A stretch of 64,000 nt of DNA from Diplonema papillatum (taxonomy: Eukaryota; Euglenozoa; Diplonemea; Diplonemida; Diplonemidae), in NCBI GenBank assembly GCA_030068145.1, contig JAPJBO010000336.1, positions 1 to 64,000 of the forward strand. Reading direction: 5' to 3'. Positions within the stretch are counted from its first letter, which is position 1. Each line of letters begins with the position of its first letter. Of the stretch, positions 31,801 to 40,617 are shown one piece after another. Both the position numbers and the translations under genes were made by a program. The notes beneath the pieces are model-generated. The model did no database searches, was not told the origin of the DNA, and saw nothing but the letters and a program-made list of their open reading frames with translations.

Positions 31801-33670
31801 TACGTGTTTAGCGTACCGGGTGACGACGGCGTTCTACGCGGCGTGCGAGAGGCTGCCGCGACTGCTACCTCTGATGGAGAGTATCCGGGGGCGGTACGCC
31901 GAGGGGGACCAACCCCTCGGCCCAGTCGGGCTGGCGATGAGGAGCATGGAGGAGTGTGGACACATATGGGAGCCTGGGCCCCTATCTCGCACGCTACGAC
32001 GGAATGGTGCAGTGTTCGACCCGCTGGCCTCGTCGCCCTCGAAGAGGGGGCACGAAGTGAGGGCGGACCTGAGAACGAGGACGTGGGCCCGACTGATGGC
32101 GAGAAGGCCAGGATATCAGGGGCTGGAAAGAGCCGACTTGGAGCGCACGAATGCGTTCTGGAAGACGAGGGAATGTTCCGCGCACACGGCGAAGCTAATT
32201 CGAGTTGCGATTGCGGGGGGTGTGAACACGGCGGAGTTCACGTCGCGGATGAGGCAGGCTGGAGCTGAGCCGCAGGCGCCCAGCTGCAAGCACTGTGGGA
32301 GCGGCGTGACGGAGAACGAACAGCATATCTACTGGGACTGCGACGCATACTCACACATTCGCCGGCGGGAAGCACACGCCGGGCTGATGGCGGCCAACCG
32401 AACCGAGTGGCCCCGATGCACGCTGGAACATGGTGTGGTTGTACCGGGGAACGCCCACTTATCGAGGCGGCTCCAGGAGATGATGGCTGAAATCCTTGCG
32501 GAACGTGCAGGGCTCGAAGCACGTGGCTGGGTAGCCAGGAACCCCACGACCCCCTGGTCGAGAGCGGATGCGATGCCTGCCGAGAAATTTGACCACCCCT
32601 TTGCGCGGATTGCCCCGGCATGGACGTGGGAGCGAAACAAGACCTGGGGACTACCGACGTTTTATGCGTTGGTAGCGTGGCTGTCTGACATGCAGTGGAC
32701 CGAGAGCGGGCAGGCGTCAATGCTAGAGCTTGCGATCGACTTTGAACTCTTCTCGGGCCTCAGCATGCCGCTGCACGGGAATGCGCCGAAGGGGGTGAGA
32801 GAACGGGGAAACGTCCTGCGCTGCATGATGAGCGCGTTGGACAAGCTGGCGGCACAGCAAGGGCTGGGAAGCTGCATGAGAGGGGAGAGGGTGTGCCCGA
32901 CGACGTCGCTGTCGTTCATGGGCATCTCGGGGATATCGGGTGTACGGCCCAGGCCACGCTTTCGCGAGGCACACACGGGGACGATACTTGAGGAACAAGT
33001 GAAAGGAAGCGATGTAGGGACGCAGTGCCCGGCGTACCCTGACTGGACGATCGGGAGAGCGGCGAGGTGGGCCCTGCCTGCCCCACCACAACTGCACCCA
33101 GACCCCGTGCATATGCCGGGTGTCGATATAGAGAAGGCACTCGTCACGTGCGCGACCCATCACAAAGGGAAGTGTGAGGCGTGCAGAGCACTCGTCCGAA
33201 GGGACGTTCCCACGGTAGAGATGTGCTGCCGGCACCATCACCACGCGAACGATGGGCAGCCGATCGCGGTGTGCACAGAGCACAGCACGACGAAGTGCGG
33301 CGAGTGCAAGACGGCGGCGGCGTGTTGCCGCAGCGGGCATCATGCCTGCCGCACGCATGGCAGAGGAACCTGCCAAGAGTGCAAGAGGCTCCCTACGCTG
33401 ACGCAGAGGCGACCGGCGGCATGTTGCCGCCGCGGCCACCACCAGTCCAACGAACCGAACGTCCCGTCAACCCCCGGACGCAACAAGAAGAAGAGGCCCT
33501 CCTCACCCACCCAGGTGGGCGTACAACGGGGAACGCCAGTTGGAAAGCGAGCGGCGCAAGCGCCGCCCGCGGCAACGAAAAAGGAGACGGCGACGACCGG
33601 ACGGGCGACCAAAAGGCCGCCACCAACGCCAGGAACCAGCGAACGACCAGCGCTGAAGAAAGGGTGCTAG
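28811..33670 (+). CDS. Non-LTR retrotransposon (LINE) polyprotein with 2A, AP endonuclease and RT
   Basis: One frame of 1,619 codons from the ATG at 28811. Order: a Pro/Gln-rich leader (1-45); a 2A skipping motif GDIEQNPGP (48-56); an AP-type endonuclease (about 61-310) with FATLNVTSL, CCQEV, VMGDLNTEED, RIDRILLNR and VPGHRLV; and a reverse transcriptase (about 610-860) with RPITVTSAVYRLWA, GFRPGHRIED, ALDFRKCFDMVP, GILQGCPVS and the catalytic YADD at 826-829. A thumb and a CKHCG...HIYWDC knuckle (about 1160) come next, then a Cys/His-rich tail (about 1447-1550). The endonuclease would nick target DNA and RT would prime on it. The layout resembles kinetoplastid L1Tc/ingi-type elements, which also start with a 2A. 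No disabling change is seen, so the element may be recent. The true start could lie upstream, because the frame is open from 28751. Confidence 0.93.
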   Translation: MPPPPRPQASSPPPQQQFSPAPRTDLCNRQRTLISIKETTRQQLLSAGDIEQNPGPGRTEMKFATLNVTSLLQYLPAADAVEADLLCCQEVTLLPCKRAQVEEYLRKWCCHWGLPPPGRLCRNSGSRSTVNAANGGLSTLVLRPIPAYDTMTALSHAAIRSPDRVSHTVVATGAGNTFVHVFNVYCPSGNGRAESEEREDMLEKILFAAADSLGDVPIMVMGDLNTEEDRSPVLRKALRNGWSDAAELHHARTGDTPPPPTFTSARTTGTRIDRILLNRITTGAFRQCVTTAVNVPGHRLVTMTLDIAALRQIVWRFKVPREIPTEGGPKWGLSDTEANREAVQRLTNSDFAERLAAQRVEEAWLEWSRVSEQYLQDAFGIPAEERGRSTGRGIKTSPKRVCITASTASDGSGAANSRQLRLRKAIHRMERICSYLAQRRGPEAVPHEVSRCWQNSRRLAQACMKDGQGTEGFPDHEEAKQLLTALREETSRLGREGSAARFTKYRDKLNERADASRRCLTTICAGRAEPSGVLRTGAGVTANVDEMDEALNTAWDPILRKYKDGPEPEYEPFRDRFQDHIGPHLMEAGTITGEELRILLRKKPKKSASGVDGWRMAELRELPLPLLNALADVMNLVEATGDWPASMTTALVSMVPKDESQDPLHTRPITVTSAVYRLWACRRLADIVLWQEGWIEEGQKGFRPGHRIEDVLMEIGLEVEDALLDGEPLYGVALDFRKCFDMVPREVVLRLAEDLGLHGRVLKPLRAIYSLLARRFKLPLGVGREFSVTNGILQGCPVSVILINALLSVVMKAVKKEAEGVSPKSYADDATLLSRLSEAALQKGVDIVDEFCTLTGMQLNLEKTIAFSTRQRHQSTLRLRSGNALLRFSKSVTCLGALVSTAKNRKERSDSKRVERAAALAEGLRHAPFRYEKRVRIVQSNVLPAALSGCSFAPVSKVAMKRLTTSVMGLIWGGANPKRAREMVLNFQEKGHLTDPGTCLAYRVTTAFYAACERLPRLLPLMESIRGRYAEGDQPLGPVGLAMRSMEECGHIWEPGPLSRTLRRNGAVFDPLASSPSKRGHEVRADLRTRTWARLMARRPGYQGLERADLERTNAFWKTRECSAHTAKLIRVAIAGGVNTAEFTSRMRQAGAEPQAPSCKHCGSGVTENEQHIYWDCDAYSHIRRREAHAGLMAANRTEWPRCTLEHGVVVPGNAHLSRRLQEMMAEILAERAGLEARGWVARNPTTPWSRADAMPAEKFDHPFARIAPAWTWERNKTWGLPTFYALVAWLSDMQWTESGQASMLELAIDFELFSGLSMPLHGNAPKGVRERGNVLRCMMSALDKLAAQQGLGSCMRGERVCPTTSLSFMGISGISGVRPRPRFREAHTGTILEEQVKGSDVGTQCPAYPDWTIGRAARWALPAPPQLHPDPVHMPGVDIEKALVTCATHHKGKCEACRALVRRDVPTVEMCCRHHHHANDGQPIAVCTEHSTTKCGECKTAAACCRSGHHACRTHGRGTCQECKRLPTLTQRRPAACCRRGHHQSNEPNVPSTPGRNKKKRPSSPTQVGVQRGTPVGKRAAQAPPAATKKETATTGRATKRPPPTPGTSERPALKKGC
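28952..28978 (+). other. 2A ribosome-skipping motif
   Basis: The codons read GDIEQNPGP, preceded by LLSA. This fits the D(V/I)ExNPGP consensus with the usual leucine-rich upstream helix. Skipping between Gly55 and Pro56 would release a 55-residue leader from the endonuclease-RT protein. 2A motifs at LINE N-termini are known from trypanosome L1Tc and from some animal elements. Confidence 0.85.
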
Positions 33671-33960
33671 GCACCCCGAAGGAAGGCCCGATCGCCGGCC
33701 GCAAGCGGAAGAAGACGAAGGCGACCACCCCCGACTCAGGGGTGCATCGAAGGAAGAAGAAGGTACCGAGGGCAAGCAGCTCTCAGAAACGACCGGGGAC
33801 CACGGGCACACCAATGCCCTCGAAAGTGAAAAACGGACACACGTGCCCGCCCTCGTACTCGCCGACTCAGTCTCTGGAATCGCAAGAAAGCCAAACCCCG
33901 CTAGCTCCACAAATGCTCGACCTTGACGACGCAATGGCAGGTGACGACGTCATCCGATAA
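33671..33960 (+). other. Possible frame-shifted extension of the LINE tail
   Basis: A frame different from the LINE ORF is open across 33181-33960. Its part beyond the LINE stop reads as a basic, Lys/Arg/Ser-rich tail (RKRKKTKATTPDSG, RRKKKVPRASSS) ending LDLDDAMAGDDVIR. That composition is much like the end of the LINE protein, so a small indel near 33660 or programmed frameshifting could have joined them. It has no ATG of its own near the start of the unique part. Confidence 0.35.
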
Positions 33961-34188
33961 CCTGACTTTCAAGGCAGTGCATGCTAATCCATGTGGTTCA
34001 TGTACTTAAAAGAACTCAATGCTAAACAAACATAACGTGGGCGGCGCCGAAGCTTTACCAGCTTCGGCTGACACCATTTGCGCACTTAACCATGGTTAAG
34101 AAGACAACTGAAAGCATAGACACAAAGATAGCCCAAAGCATCTGCAGAATAACACGAAAAGCCTCTAGGCAAAAACCCGTTTTCACAT
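33961..34188. other. Probable 3' UTR of the LINE
   Basis: Contains a GCCGAAGCTTTACCAGCTTCGGC hairpin-like stretch (34050-34072; 9-bp arms GCCGAAGCT / AGCTTCGGC). No poly-A tail marks the end of the element, so the boundary is not certain. Confidence 0.45.
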
Positions 34189-34281
34189 TTCTTCAACCAT
34201 TCGTGCATCATCCAGTATACGGTACACTTTGCGGTGTCTGCATCACCTCGTCAACGACCACCTCGACCGCCACAAACGGCA
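34189..34281. repeat. Left half of an interrupted dispersed repeat
   Basis: Matches 28311-28405 (TTCAAMCATTTGT, CATCCAGTWTACGGT, CCTCGTCAACGACCAC) and stops at ACGGCACT. The continuation resumes at about 36120, so the material from 34282 to about 36120 is an insertion. Confidence 0.65.
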
Positions 34282-34513
34282 CTTTATTATCGTGGTCAAC
34301 TCTACATACTTGGGGGCGTGATTGAGCTCCTCAGGCTCGAATCACTGAGCTGCACATTGTAAGCGGTTCGTCCGTTCGAGAGTCTTCGGCTTGGGACTGC
34401 TCGTCTGCGATGGGAAAGATCGGGCGATACCCAGAGCCTTTCGTGTTAAATATGCATCTGGTACGCTCCGAAAATGAGAAATCCAGGTAGCCGACAGAGA
34501 TGTTTCCATTCCC
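34282..34513. repeat. 232-bp direct repeat, left copy
   Basis: The same sequence as 35704-35935, starting CTTTATTATCGTGGTCAAC and ending TTTCCATTCCC. It overlaps the C-terminal part of the recombinase gene, so the right copy carries a second, detached recombinase end. Confidence 0.9.
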
Positions 34514-35517
34514 TGCACTTGACTCATTCGCTTTCCGTCTTGGGCTATGGCTTCCATGCCTCTTTTGCGGACTCTTGACCATTCAATGTACTCTTTAAAG
34601 GTCCATCTTCCGGCCTTCAGGAGGATGCACAGCTTTGGGTTGCTGTCATTTATGTGACCTGCGCGGCACCCCTGCGGAAGCACCCTTGTACAGGCTGTTG
34701 GAAACACTATCTCGGATGTGAGGCCACAGGTGATGAATGGGGCATAGCCCCCGCCATCCTTTCTTCTTCTCCGGCATGTTGCAAATGCAACCCCTAGATA
34801 AGGTGTCACCTTGTTGGTTGTTCTTTCTCGTTCTCAGAACAATGTAGAGTTCCTGTTGGAATTTAAAGACTGCGCTGTGTCTTTTCGTCTCTTTAACGTC
34901 CCGGAGCGCATTAACTGGCGAGTCAGTCTCAATTCCGCGTCTCAGCGGGATCGCTTCGTCACCGGTGCGAAGCAAGTAGACGTACGATAGAACTGCCAAC
35001 TGACGAAACTCGTTTAACGAACGGTTGGAGCCGGCAACAGGGGATGTATCGTCCACAATTTTGTCGAGAAGCCGCGACGTGATAGCATCCATTTTTCGTT
35101 TTCCGGTCTGCCTCCCTCTTATCCCTCGAATTACTTCTCTCACCAAGGGAACTCTGAGCGGAGAATTGATCCCCAAGAACCGTTGGACTTTCTCGAGCGC
35201 TGATATTGTGCGCTCTGCGGTGTCCGCATTGGTGTGGATTGCTATGAACCCACGAATTTCTTCGGGGTCAATGGGGAAGTGGGGACATCGTTTAAGGTCC
35301 GCGTAGTGCGTCCAAGCCCTTACTGCGACGAAGTATTGGTGCCACGTCTCGCTTTGACCGAGGATGCCGTGAGCGATTGAACGGCTTGATCGATTGTCGC
35401 GCGAGCGGCCAGAGGTGGCAGCCCCTCGAGGTATTCCAACTTGCGCTTTCGACTCACAGTGAAGTCAGTTATCACCGACTCCTCGGTTGCATCGCGTTCC
35501 ATCTCCGCTTTCAACAT
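34342..35517 (-). pseudogene. Tyrosine recombinase of a DIRS/VIPER-like element, frame-shifted
   Basis: The minus strand gives three frames that follow one another. 35517-35370 reads RKRKLEYLEGLPPLAARATI; 35370-34646 reads TWHQYFVAVRAWTHYADL, FIAIHTNADTAERTISAL, RVPLVREVIRGIRG, then the catalytic-domain start LAVLSYVYLLRTGDEAIPL with the first Arg and CPIHHL; and 34809-34342 gives the end, KAGRWTFKEYIEWSR with the likely catalytic Tyr. In active recombinases a HSLRxGA box precedes this; here it reads SNSLYKGAS, so the His and second Arg seem lost. With two frameshifts the gene is probably dead. It lies between 232-bp direct repeats, the layout of split-direct-repeat YR retroelements. No RT is attached, so this is a solo recombinase module or a deleted element. 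Confidence 0.7.
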
Positions 35518-35674
35518 GGCGATGACCTCCGATCCAGTCGGATACTTGCGTCCAGACAGTTTGTCAGTTGGGTGGGTGGGAGGGGGAAACTTTCACTGTA
35601 CGTGGTGTACGTGAGTTCTTCCGTCGAAGACGTTTCCTGAGCGGTCGTAGAGGTTGACTAATCGATAATAAAAT

Positions 35675-35700
35675 ACTTTCAGTTCTAAAGAACTGAAAGT
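35675..35700. other. Perfect 12-bp stem palindrome
   Basis: ACTTTCAGTTCT pairs with AGAACTGAAAGT around AA. It lies between the recombinase 5' end (minus strand) and the right direct repeat, and so could mark an element end, a terminator or a binding site. Confidence 0.8.
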
Positions 35701-35703
35701 TTT

Positions 35704-35935
35704 CTTTATTATCGTGGTCAACTCTACATACTTGGGGGCGTGATTGAGCTCCTCAGGCTCGAATCACTGAGCTGCACATTGTAAGCGGTTCGTCCGTTCG
35801 AGAGTCTTCGGCTTGGGACTGCTCGTCTGCGATGGGAAAGATCGGGCGATACCCAGAGCCTTTCGTGTTAAATATGCATCTGGTACGCTCCGAAAATGAG
35901 AAATCCAGGTAGCCGACAGAGATGTTTCCATTCCC
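35704..35935. repeat. 232-bp direct repeat, right copy
   Basis: Matches 34282-34513 across its length, offset 1,422 bp. Confidence 0.9.
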
Positions 35936-36119
35936 AACGCAGATCTCTGTCACTTGTTCCCATAGCAGAAGGAGAGATGCGTCGCAGGTTGTTCTCGAGG
36001 GCAATTTGCTGGTGTAAGGGAGATAGGGACCAACAACGTTGAATGTATTGTTCGTTGGACGAAGGGTCACAAGCGCAAGCTGTAAACACCTGATTCAAGC
36101 GCAAGGATCGCATCCTTTG

Positions 36120-36330
36120 TTCAGCGTTTTAATTGAAGCGATTTTTTTGCGATGGTGATTTGGTTCGGCTCTTACAGTCTGGGTCTTGTGGATTTGTTGA
36201 TGCGGGAGTTTTGTGGTACGCTGCGGGTTGGGTTTGTGGAGCGTAGCACAGCACCAGACGGTGCGAAGTGGCGGTGCCTGCTTCTCCGCTGAACCTCCAA
36301 GTCTAAACCGTTCTTCAAACATTCGTCGTC
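36120..36330. repeat. Right half of an interrupted dispersed repeat
   Basis: GCGATGGTGATTTGGTTCGG, CTTACAGTCTGGGTCTTG and CACCAGACGGTGCGAAGTGG match 28410-28580. Together with 34189-34281 it makes one complete copy. Confidence 0.65.
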
Positions 36331-36367
36331 ATGCGTCATGCCGGTAGTGCTGAGATGAAAACCTCCT

Positions 36368-36640
36368 TCTACTCACCACCCTCCCACCCACCCACACACA
36401 CACACCCACCTACCCACCCACCCACCACCCACCCACCCACCCACCCACCCACCACCCACCCAAATCCACTTTTCTCCCAAAAACGGGGTGAGTTTCGGGG
36501 AGTTTCGGGGAGTTTCGAGCAAGTTTCGGGGAGTTTCGGGGAACTGCCTCTGAGCCGGGATCAGGTGGATCTTTTCGTTTTCTGTTTTTTTTTTTGTTTT
36601 TTTTTTGTTTTTTTGCTGTTTTTTTGCTGCGGAGGTTTGT
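36368..36640. repeat. CCCA-rich, GTTTCGGGGA and T-rich simple repeats
   Basis: ACCC/CACCC tracts (36378-36465), then five GAGTTTCGGGG units (36490-36540), then poly-T blocks (36580-36660). The GTTTCGGGGA part matches 27359-27428. Confidence 0.85.
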
Positions 36641-36920
36641 GTTTTTTTTGCCCTGGTGGTCTGCTGGTGCACTCTTGCTGGCTCGGGTAGCCAGGGTCTT
36701 TCACGTGCAGGCCGGCGGTCTGGTGAGGTGGCATTTCGAGTACTTATCAGAAGCTTTTGAAGCAGTCTGCAGAACTATCAGGATTGTTGAGCGGTAGCTG
36801 AATGGTCTTGGCAGGCAGGATGTGAAAAGCAGGGCGTTTTTGGTGGCTCAGGTGCGGTGTAGCAAGGTTCGGCCGGGCTCGTGCACGAGTATTGGGTTTA
36901 CCAGGAGGGCCTTTTTTTTG

Positions 36921-37888
36921 GTGTAATTCCCTTATATCCCAACACTTGAAATTTTGTTGTTGTGCATTTCTTTCAATGGGAAGAACGGGAACAAAATTAG
37001 TTACCCAATGAACAGATGCAGAACCTGTCCTGCTGGAGGAAGGTACAAGGTTGTTAAAGGTCCACGAATCACAGGAGGTAGAACATGATTCATGGATTAA
37101 GTTTGAAAGTACGAATCACAGGACGTGGAACATGATTCGTAGGACCGCTGAGCACAAAGTCACCAAGTTTTCAAACCACCGCAACGGAGCAGGCACCCGG
37201 CTCGATCAGGCGCTCGATGGCTTCGGTAAACCGCATCGCGCATACAGACGAGACTTGACTCCGTACTTAGAGAGCGAATTCCGTCGACCATGGTGCAGAT
37301 GACTTTACGCAGGACGATGCAATATTACCCCTCCCTTCCCTCTTTGCCCTCCCGAAAAGAAAAGGCGTCGTTGAGCAGAGTGTAAAAAAGATACGGGTGC
37401 ACGAGCACGCGGGGCTCATGCAGATGGAAAAAATCGACCAATTTATCCGTAAAACACGCAAACATGCAAGAAGCTGCAGCGCAACCGGATGCGAAGTAGG
37501 GCAGTGCTAAACATGTGCTGACTGCTTCCAGAATTGAAATTGCTGGTGCTGGTCCTGCTGCCAATCTTGTTACGACGGTTCTGGCCGCATGACCACAAGG
37601 GCCGAAGTGGCAGTGAGATTTGAGAAATTGAAACCTCAATTTTGGAGGTAAACGCAGCCTCAGATTTGGAATTTTTTTGTTTCAACGGCACCAAACGTCC
37701 CCGAATAGTCACTTTGACCCCCGGGAAATCTTTTTAAAGGGGTCCCCTAAAAATTTTGTTCCCTCATATCCCAATGGGATTGCCTTGCCCAAGGTAATCC
37801 TATTGGGATATAAGGGAACAAATTTTGTTGTCCCATTGGGATATAAGGGAACAAAATTTGAAGTGGTGGGATATAAGGGAAATTCACC
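36921..37888. mobile_element. Possible 968-bp non-autonomous element with imperfect TIRs
   Basis: TTCCCTTATATCCCAACACTTGAAATTTTG at 36926-36955 (quoted here only by its ends TTCCCTTATATCCC and GAAATTTTG) is the near-exact reverse complement of 37853-37882. The right end has further copies in both orientations, including a hairpin at 37769-37830 around CCTTGCCCAAGG. No coding capacity is seen inside; a few short frames are not convincing. Tip and target duplication are not defined. Confidence 0.5.
37702..37748. repeat. Dispersed repeat, partial copy
   Basis: CGAATAGTCACTTTGACCC ... TTTTTAAAGGGGTCCCC, compared with the copies at 19285 and 59764. Confidence 0.6.
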
Positions 37889-38241
37889 TTATTTTTGCCA
37901 GGGGGCTCTACTGATTTTCAGTACGTATATAGCTCCAAGACAAAAGAGCTGCGTAAGCCCTGGGCCGGCATCCGGTCACTCTGTCATTTCTGTGCAATTT
38001 TGGCCGGGGAAAAAAAGCTAGCACTCCAAATACACGATACACTTTTTAAGTGTAGAGAAAAGTGGGGTTTGCTCGAATAGAGGCTGTTTATATTTGCATC
38101 TTCTCCTCTAGTCTCGAAAAACTGGGGTTGAACGGCTTTCGCGAGAGCCGATCGAACTACGATGGCAAAGACTTCACGCGGTACACCGAACACTGATTAG
38201 AAAAACGTAGTAGGTCAGACGTGGGTGGCAAACACTGTCTC

Positions 38242-40617
38242 ATGCAAAATGGGGGTTCCGAAACCTCTGGCGAAGGCTTCTTTCGTGTTCTGCCGGAGTA
38301 CGAGGCCACGACAGAGGCAACAGTCGAAGACGATCTGCTCATTGACGACCTCGTGAAAGAGGATGCTATGAGGTTCAGATCCTTGGGATTGGCAGCACAA
38401 GCCGCAGATGAATCCGAAAAATCTTGCCTATGGCTCAGGAGGGAATTGCGGGCTTGGCTGAAGCTTGCAATCGACGCTCGTGAGTTGGACGACGACAACG
38501 ACTATGCGACATGTATCCTTGAGTTTCTCCGGTGCTCCGAAGCGTTGGCGGACGAGATTACGAAAGTTGTGGTGTCCGAAGACCTCGCTGAAGACCGCAG
38601 GAAAGAGGCCGTCGACGAGATTGTTCTTATCCACGAGCGAGCAGCACGGTATGGAGCTACCGTGGTACATGCTGAGCATGTGGTGCTTGCTGGGGCCAGG
38701 GTAAAGTGGGGAGACGCATTGATGGTCAAAGCACTGACTCGCAGGGCTCCTGCTGAAAGCGAAGTGATGGAGACTGAAAGTGATGAATCGAGGCTCCTTG
38801 CGGCAGCGCGCAAACGAGAACGTATCGGTTGTGTCGCTGCAGCCCGAGAGCAGTACGCCCGTGCTATCGTTAGCTATCGGGTGAACGCGGCGGTCACGAC
38901 ACGTCTTCTTGAGAGCCAGGTGGACGACTCCCTCAAGTCGCTGTGTGGAAATGGCTTACAGGAAAGCAACGAACGGGTATCAGATCCTGGAAAAACAGCT
39001 GGTCAGCACCAGAATCGCCCGTCTCAGAATCTGCCCAAAATGCAGAGCACTGTTTGGAGCAGTCGTTGGTTGGCCATGGAAGACGATCCATACAAAGAAT
39101 TCGGTGGACATGTCGCGCACTGTCTTGTGAACATGGCACTGGGTTATCGGTTAGCTGAAGATGATGACCACGCCCATGCAACAAGTACCTTGGTCGCCGA
39201 CGTTTACCACCGCTTCTGCGATGAATATGACACAACGTCAGGGATTGACGGGGTGATCACAAGGCCTGGGGGCGTAACCGAATTTGTTAATGGGGTTGTT
39301 GCCGACTTACCGTATGTCTCGATCTTTGCGACGGCACGGTCGGAAACAACTGAATTCTCGTTAAGCGCTTCCGGGTACGCAAAAGCTATGGGCTCCTTGG
39401 AAACGAAGCGAGGCGGCGACAGAACGAGTAGGGGTCATCATACATGGATTCCCACGATTCTGGATATCGACGATGTCCTCTCGGATCCTGACTCCACGAT
39501 GGTCGAACGAGTATTTTCTCAGACTATAGCTGCAGTGCCAGAGTTTGTCCAATGCTTTTCGCAACCGCCAAGTGATGAGCGCGCTGCGTCTCCAAAATGG
39601 CTTGCCATGCTGCGAGAGCATCCTCTCCTTCCTTTGATTGGGTTCATCAATGAATTACCGGAGGCAACCGTGATTGTCGCCACCCCCCTCTCTCAGACTC
39701 TGATAGATCGGCTGCTCACGCGGTCCTTCACCTTCTACGACCATCTCGACCTGTGGCTGGACATGACTCCTCGTGAGGTGGCTAAGTGCCACGGAAATGA
39801 CTGGGAGCGTTGCCCAAGGCAAGTGCATCTGCCTCTGCTACATGCTATACAAGCCGGGAACCTCGCTGCAACAGCTCTGCTACTCAATTTGGGCGCGTCC
39901 CCAACGGCGTGTAGTCCGCATGATATGGCTTCTGCTCTCAGTGTCGCGGTGGATGCGGGAAATCTGCAAATGGTACGTGTGTTGCTACATCACAGCAAGG
40001 TTGCGTTAGATTGGTCTCCGCCACATGAGCTCTGTGCACATCGACCCGTGGTGAACGACATCGCACAGGTCACACGCGTTGCGATCTCCGATGCGAAAGC
40101 TCGCGTGTTTCATCACCCGCGCAAGACTTTCGCATCCGTTGACTTTTCGCGCTTTGTTCTCGACTACGTCCTTGCGCAACCTCGTCGTGACTTCGCAGCT
40201 TTCTGGGAAGTCTACAAAACTTCAATCCTCGCATCTACTAACAATCTGCCGGATCCCTCGTCGGTAGTCATAGCTCTTCTCGACGTCCTGCTGAGTACCC
40301 CACAAGCCGTTCCCGAAGTCCTGCAAGTCTGCATCGCTTCCTCCCTTATGCACACACTGCATTCTGTCATCACCCACCTGCCATCCAAACAAATCTCTGA
40401 CGTAGCAGCCTCTACCAACAATCTCGGACTCATTCAACACTTAGTTCAGGCTGGCCGCCTCGACGCTACGACCACGCATGGTGGTCGTGCTATTGTTTCA
40501 TACCACTTCGAGCGTGAGAATACCAGTATCTTAACATTTTTAAACGAGGCTGGGTGCATTTCGAAGGCGAACCTTACCCCAGAAGAGACAGTCGTGCTAG
40601 CCCGGCTCAAGCGGTGA
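38242..40617 (+). CDS. Large protein with ankyrin-like repeats, otherwise unknown
   Basis: 791 codons from the first ATG (38242). No signal peptide or membrane span. The first 230 residues are acidic and helical (LVKEDAMRFRSLGLAAQAADESEKS; ARKRERIGCVAAAREQYARAIVSYR resembles a TPR-like helix pair). A middle region, about 270-500, has no recognisable motif. Residues about 525-600 carry two ankyrin-type repeats: LPLLHAIQAGNLAATALLLNLGA and ALSVAVDAGNLQMVRVLLHH. The tail (about 700-760) has diverged helical repeats (NNLGLIQHLVQAGRLDATTT). Such architecture suggests a protein-protein scaffold, location unknown. One uninterrupted exon. The nearest neighbours on the same strand are the CDF transporter 1.1 kb downstream and a repeat element just upstream. 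I do not recognise the family beyond the ankyrin units. Confidence 0.75.
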   Translation: MQNGGSETSGEGFFRVLPEYEATTEATVEDDLLIDDLVKEDAMRFRSLGLAAQAADESEKSCLWLRRELRAWLKLAIDARELDDDNDYATCILEFLRCSEALADEITKVVVSEDLAEDRRKEAVDEIVLIHERAARYGATVVHAEHVVLAGARVKWGDALMVKALTRRAPAESEVMETESDESRLLAAARKRERIGCVAAAREQYARAIVSYRVNAAVTTRLLESQVDDSLKSLCGNGLQESNERVSDPGKTAGQHQNRPSQNLPKMQSTVWSSRWLAMEDDPYKEFGGHVAHCLVNMALGYRLAEDDDHAHATSTLVADVYHRFCDEYDTTSGIDGVITRPGGVTEFVNGVVADLPYVSIFATARSETTEFSLSASGYAKAMGSLETKRGGDRTSRGHHTWIPTILDIDDVLSDPDSTMVERVFSQTIAAVPEFVQCFSQPPSDERAASPKWLAMLREHPLLPLIGFINELPEATVIVATPLSQTLIDRLLTRSFTFYDHLDLWLDMTPREVAKCHGNDWERCPRQVHLPLLHAIQAGNLAATALLLNLGASPTACSPHDMASALSVAVDAGNLQMVRVLLHHSKVALDWSPPHELCAHRPVVNDIAQVTRVAISDAKARVFHHPRKTFASVDFSRFVLDYVLAQPRRDFAAFWEVYKTSILASTNNLPDPSSVVIALLDVLLSTPQAVPEVLQVCIASSLMHTLHSVITHLPSKQISDVAASTNNLGLIQHLVQAGRLDATTTHGGRAIVSYHFERENTSILTFLNEAGCISKANLTPEETVVLARLKR

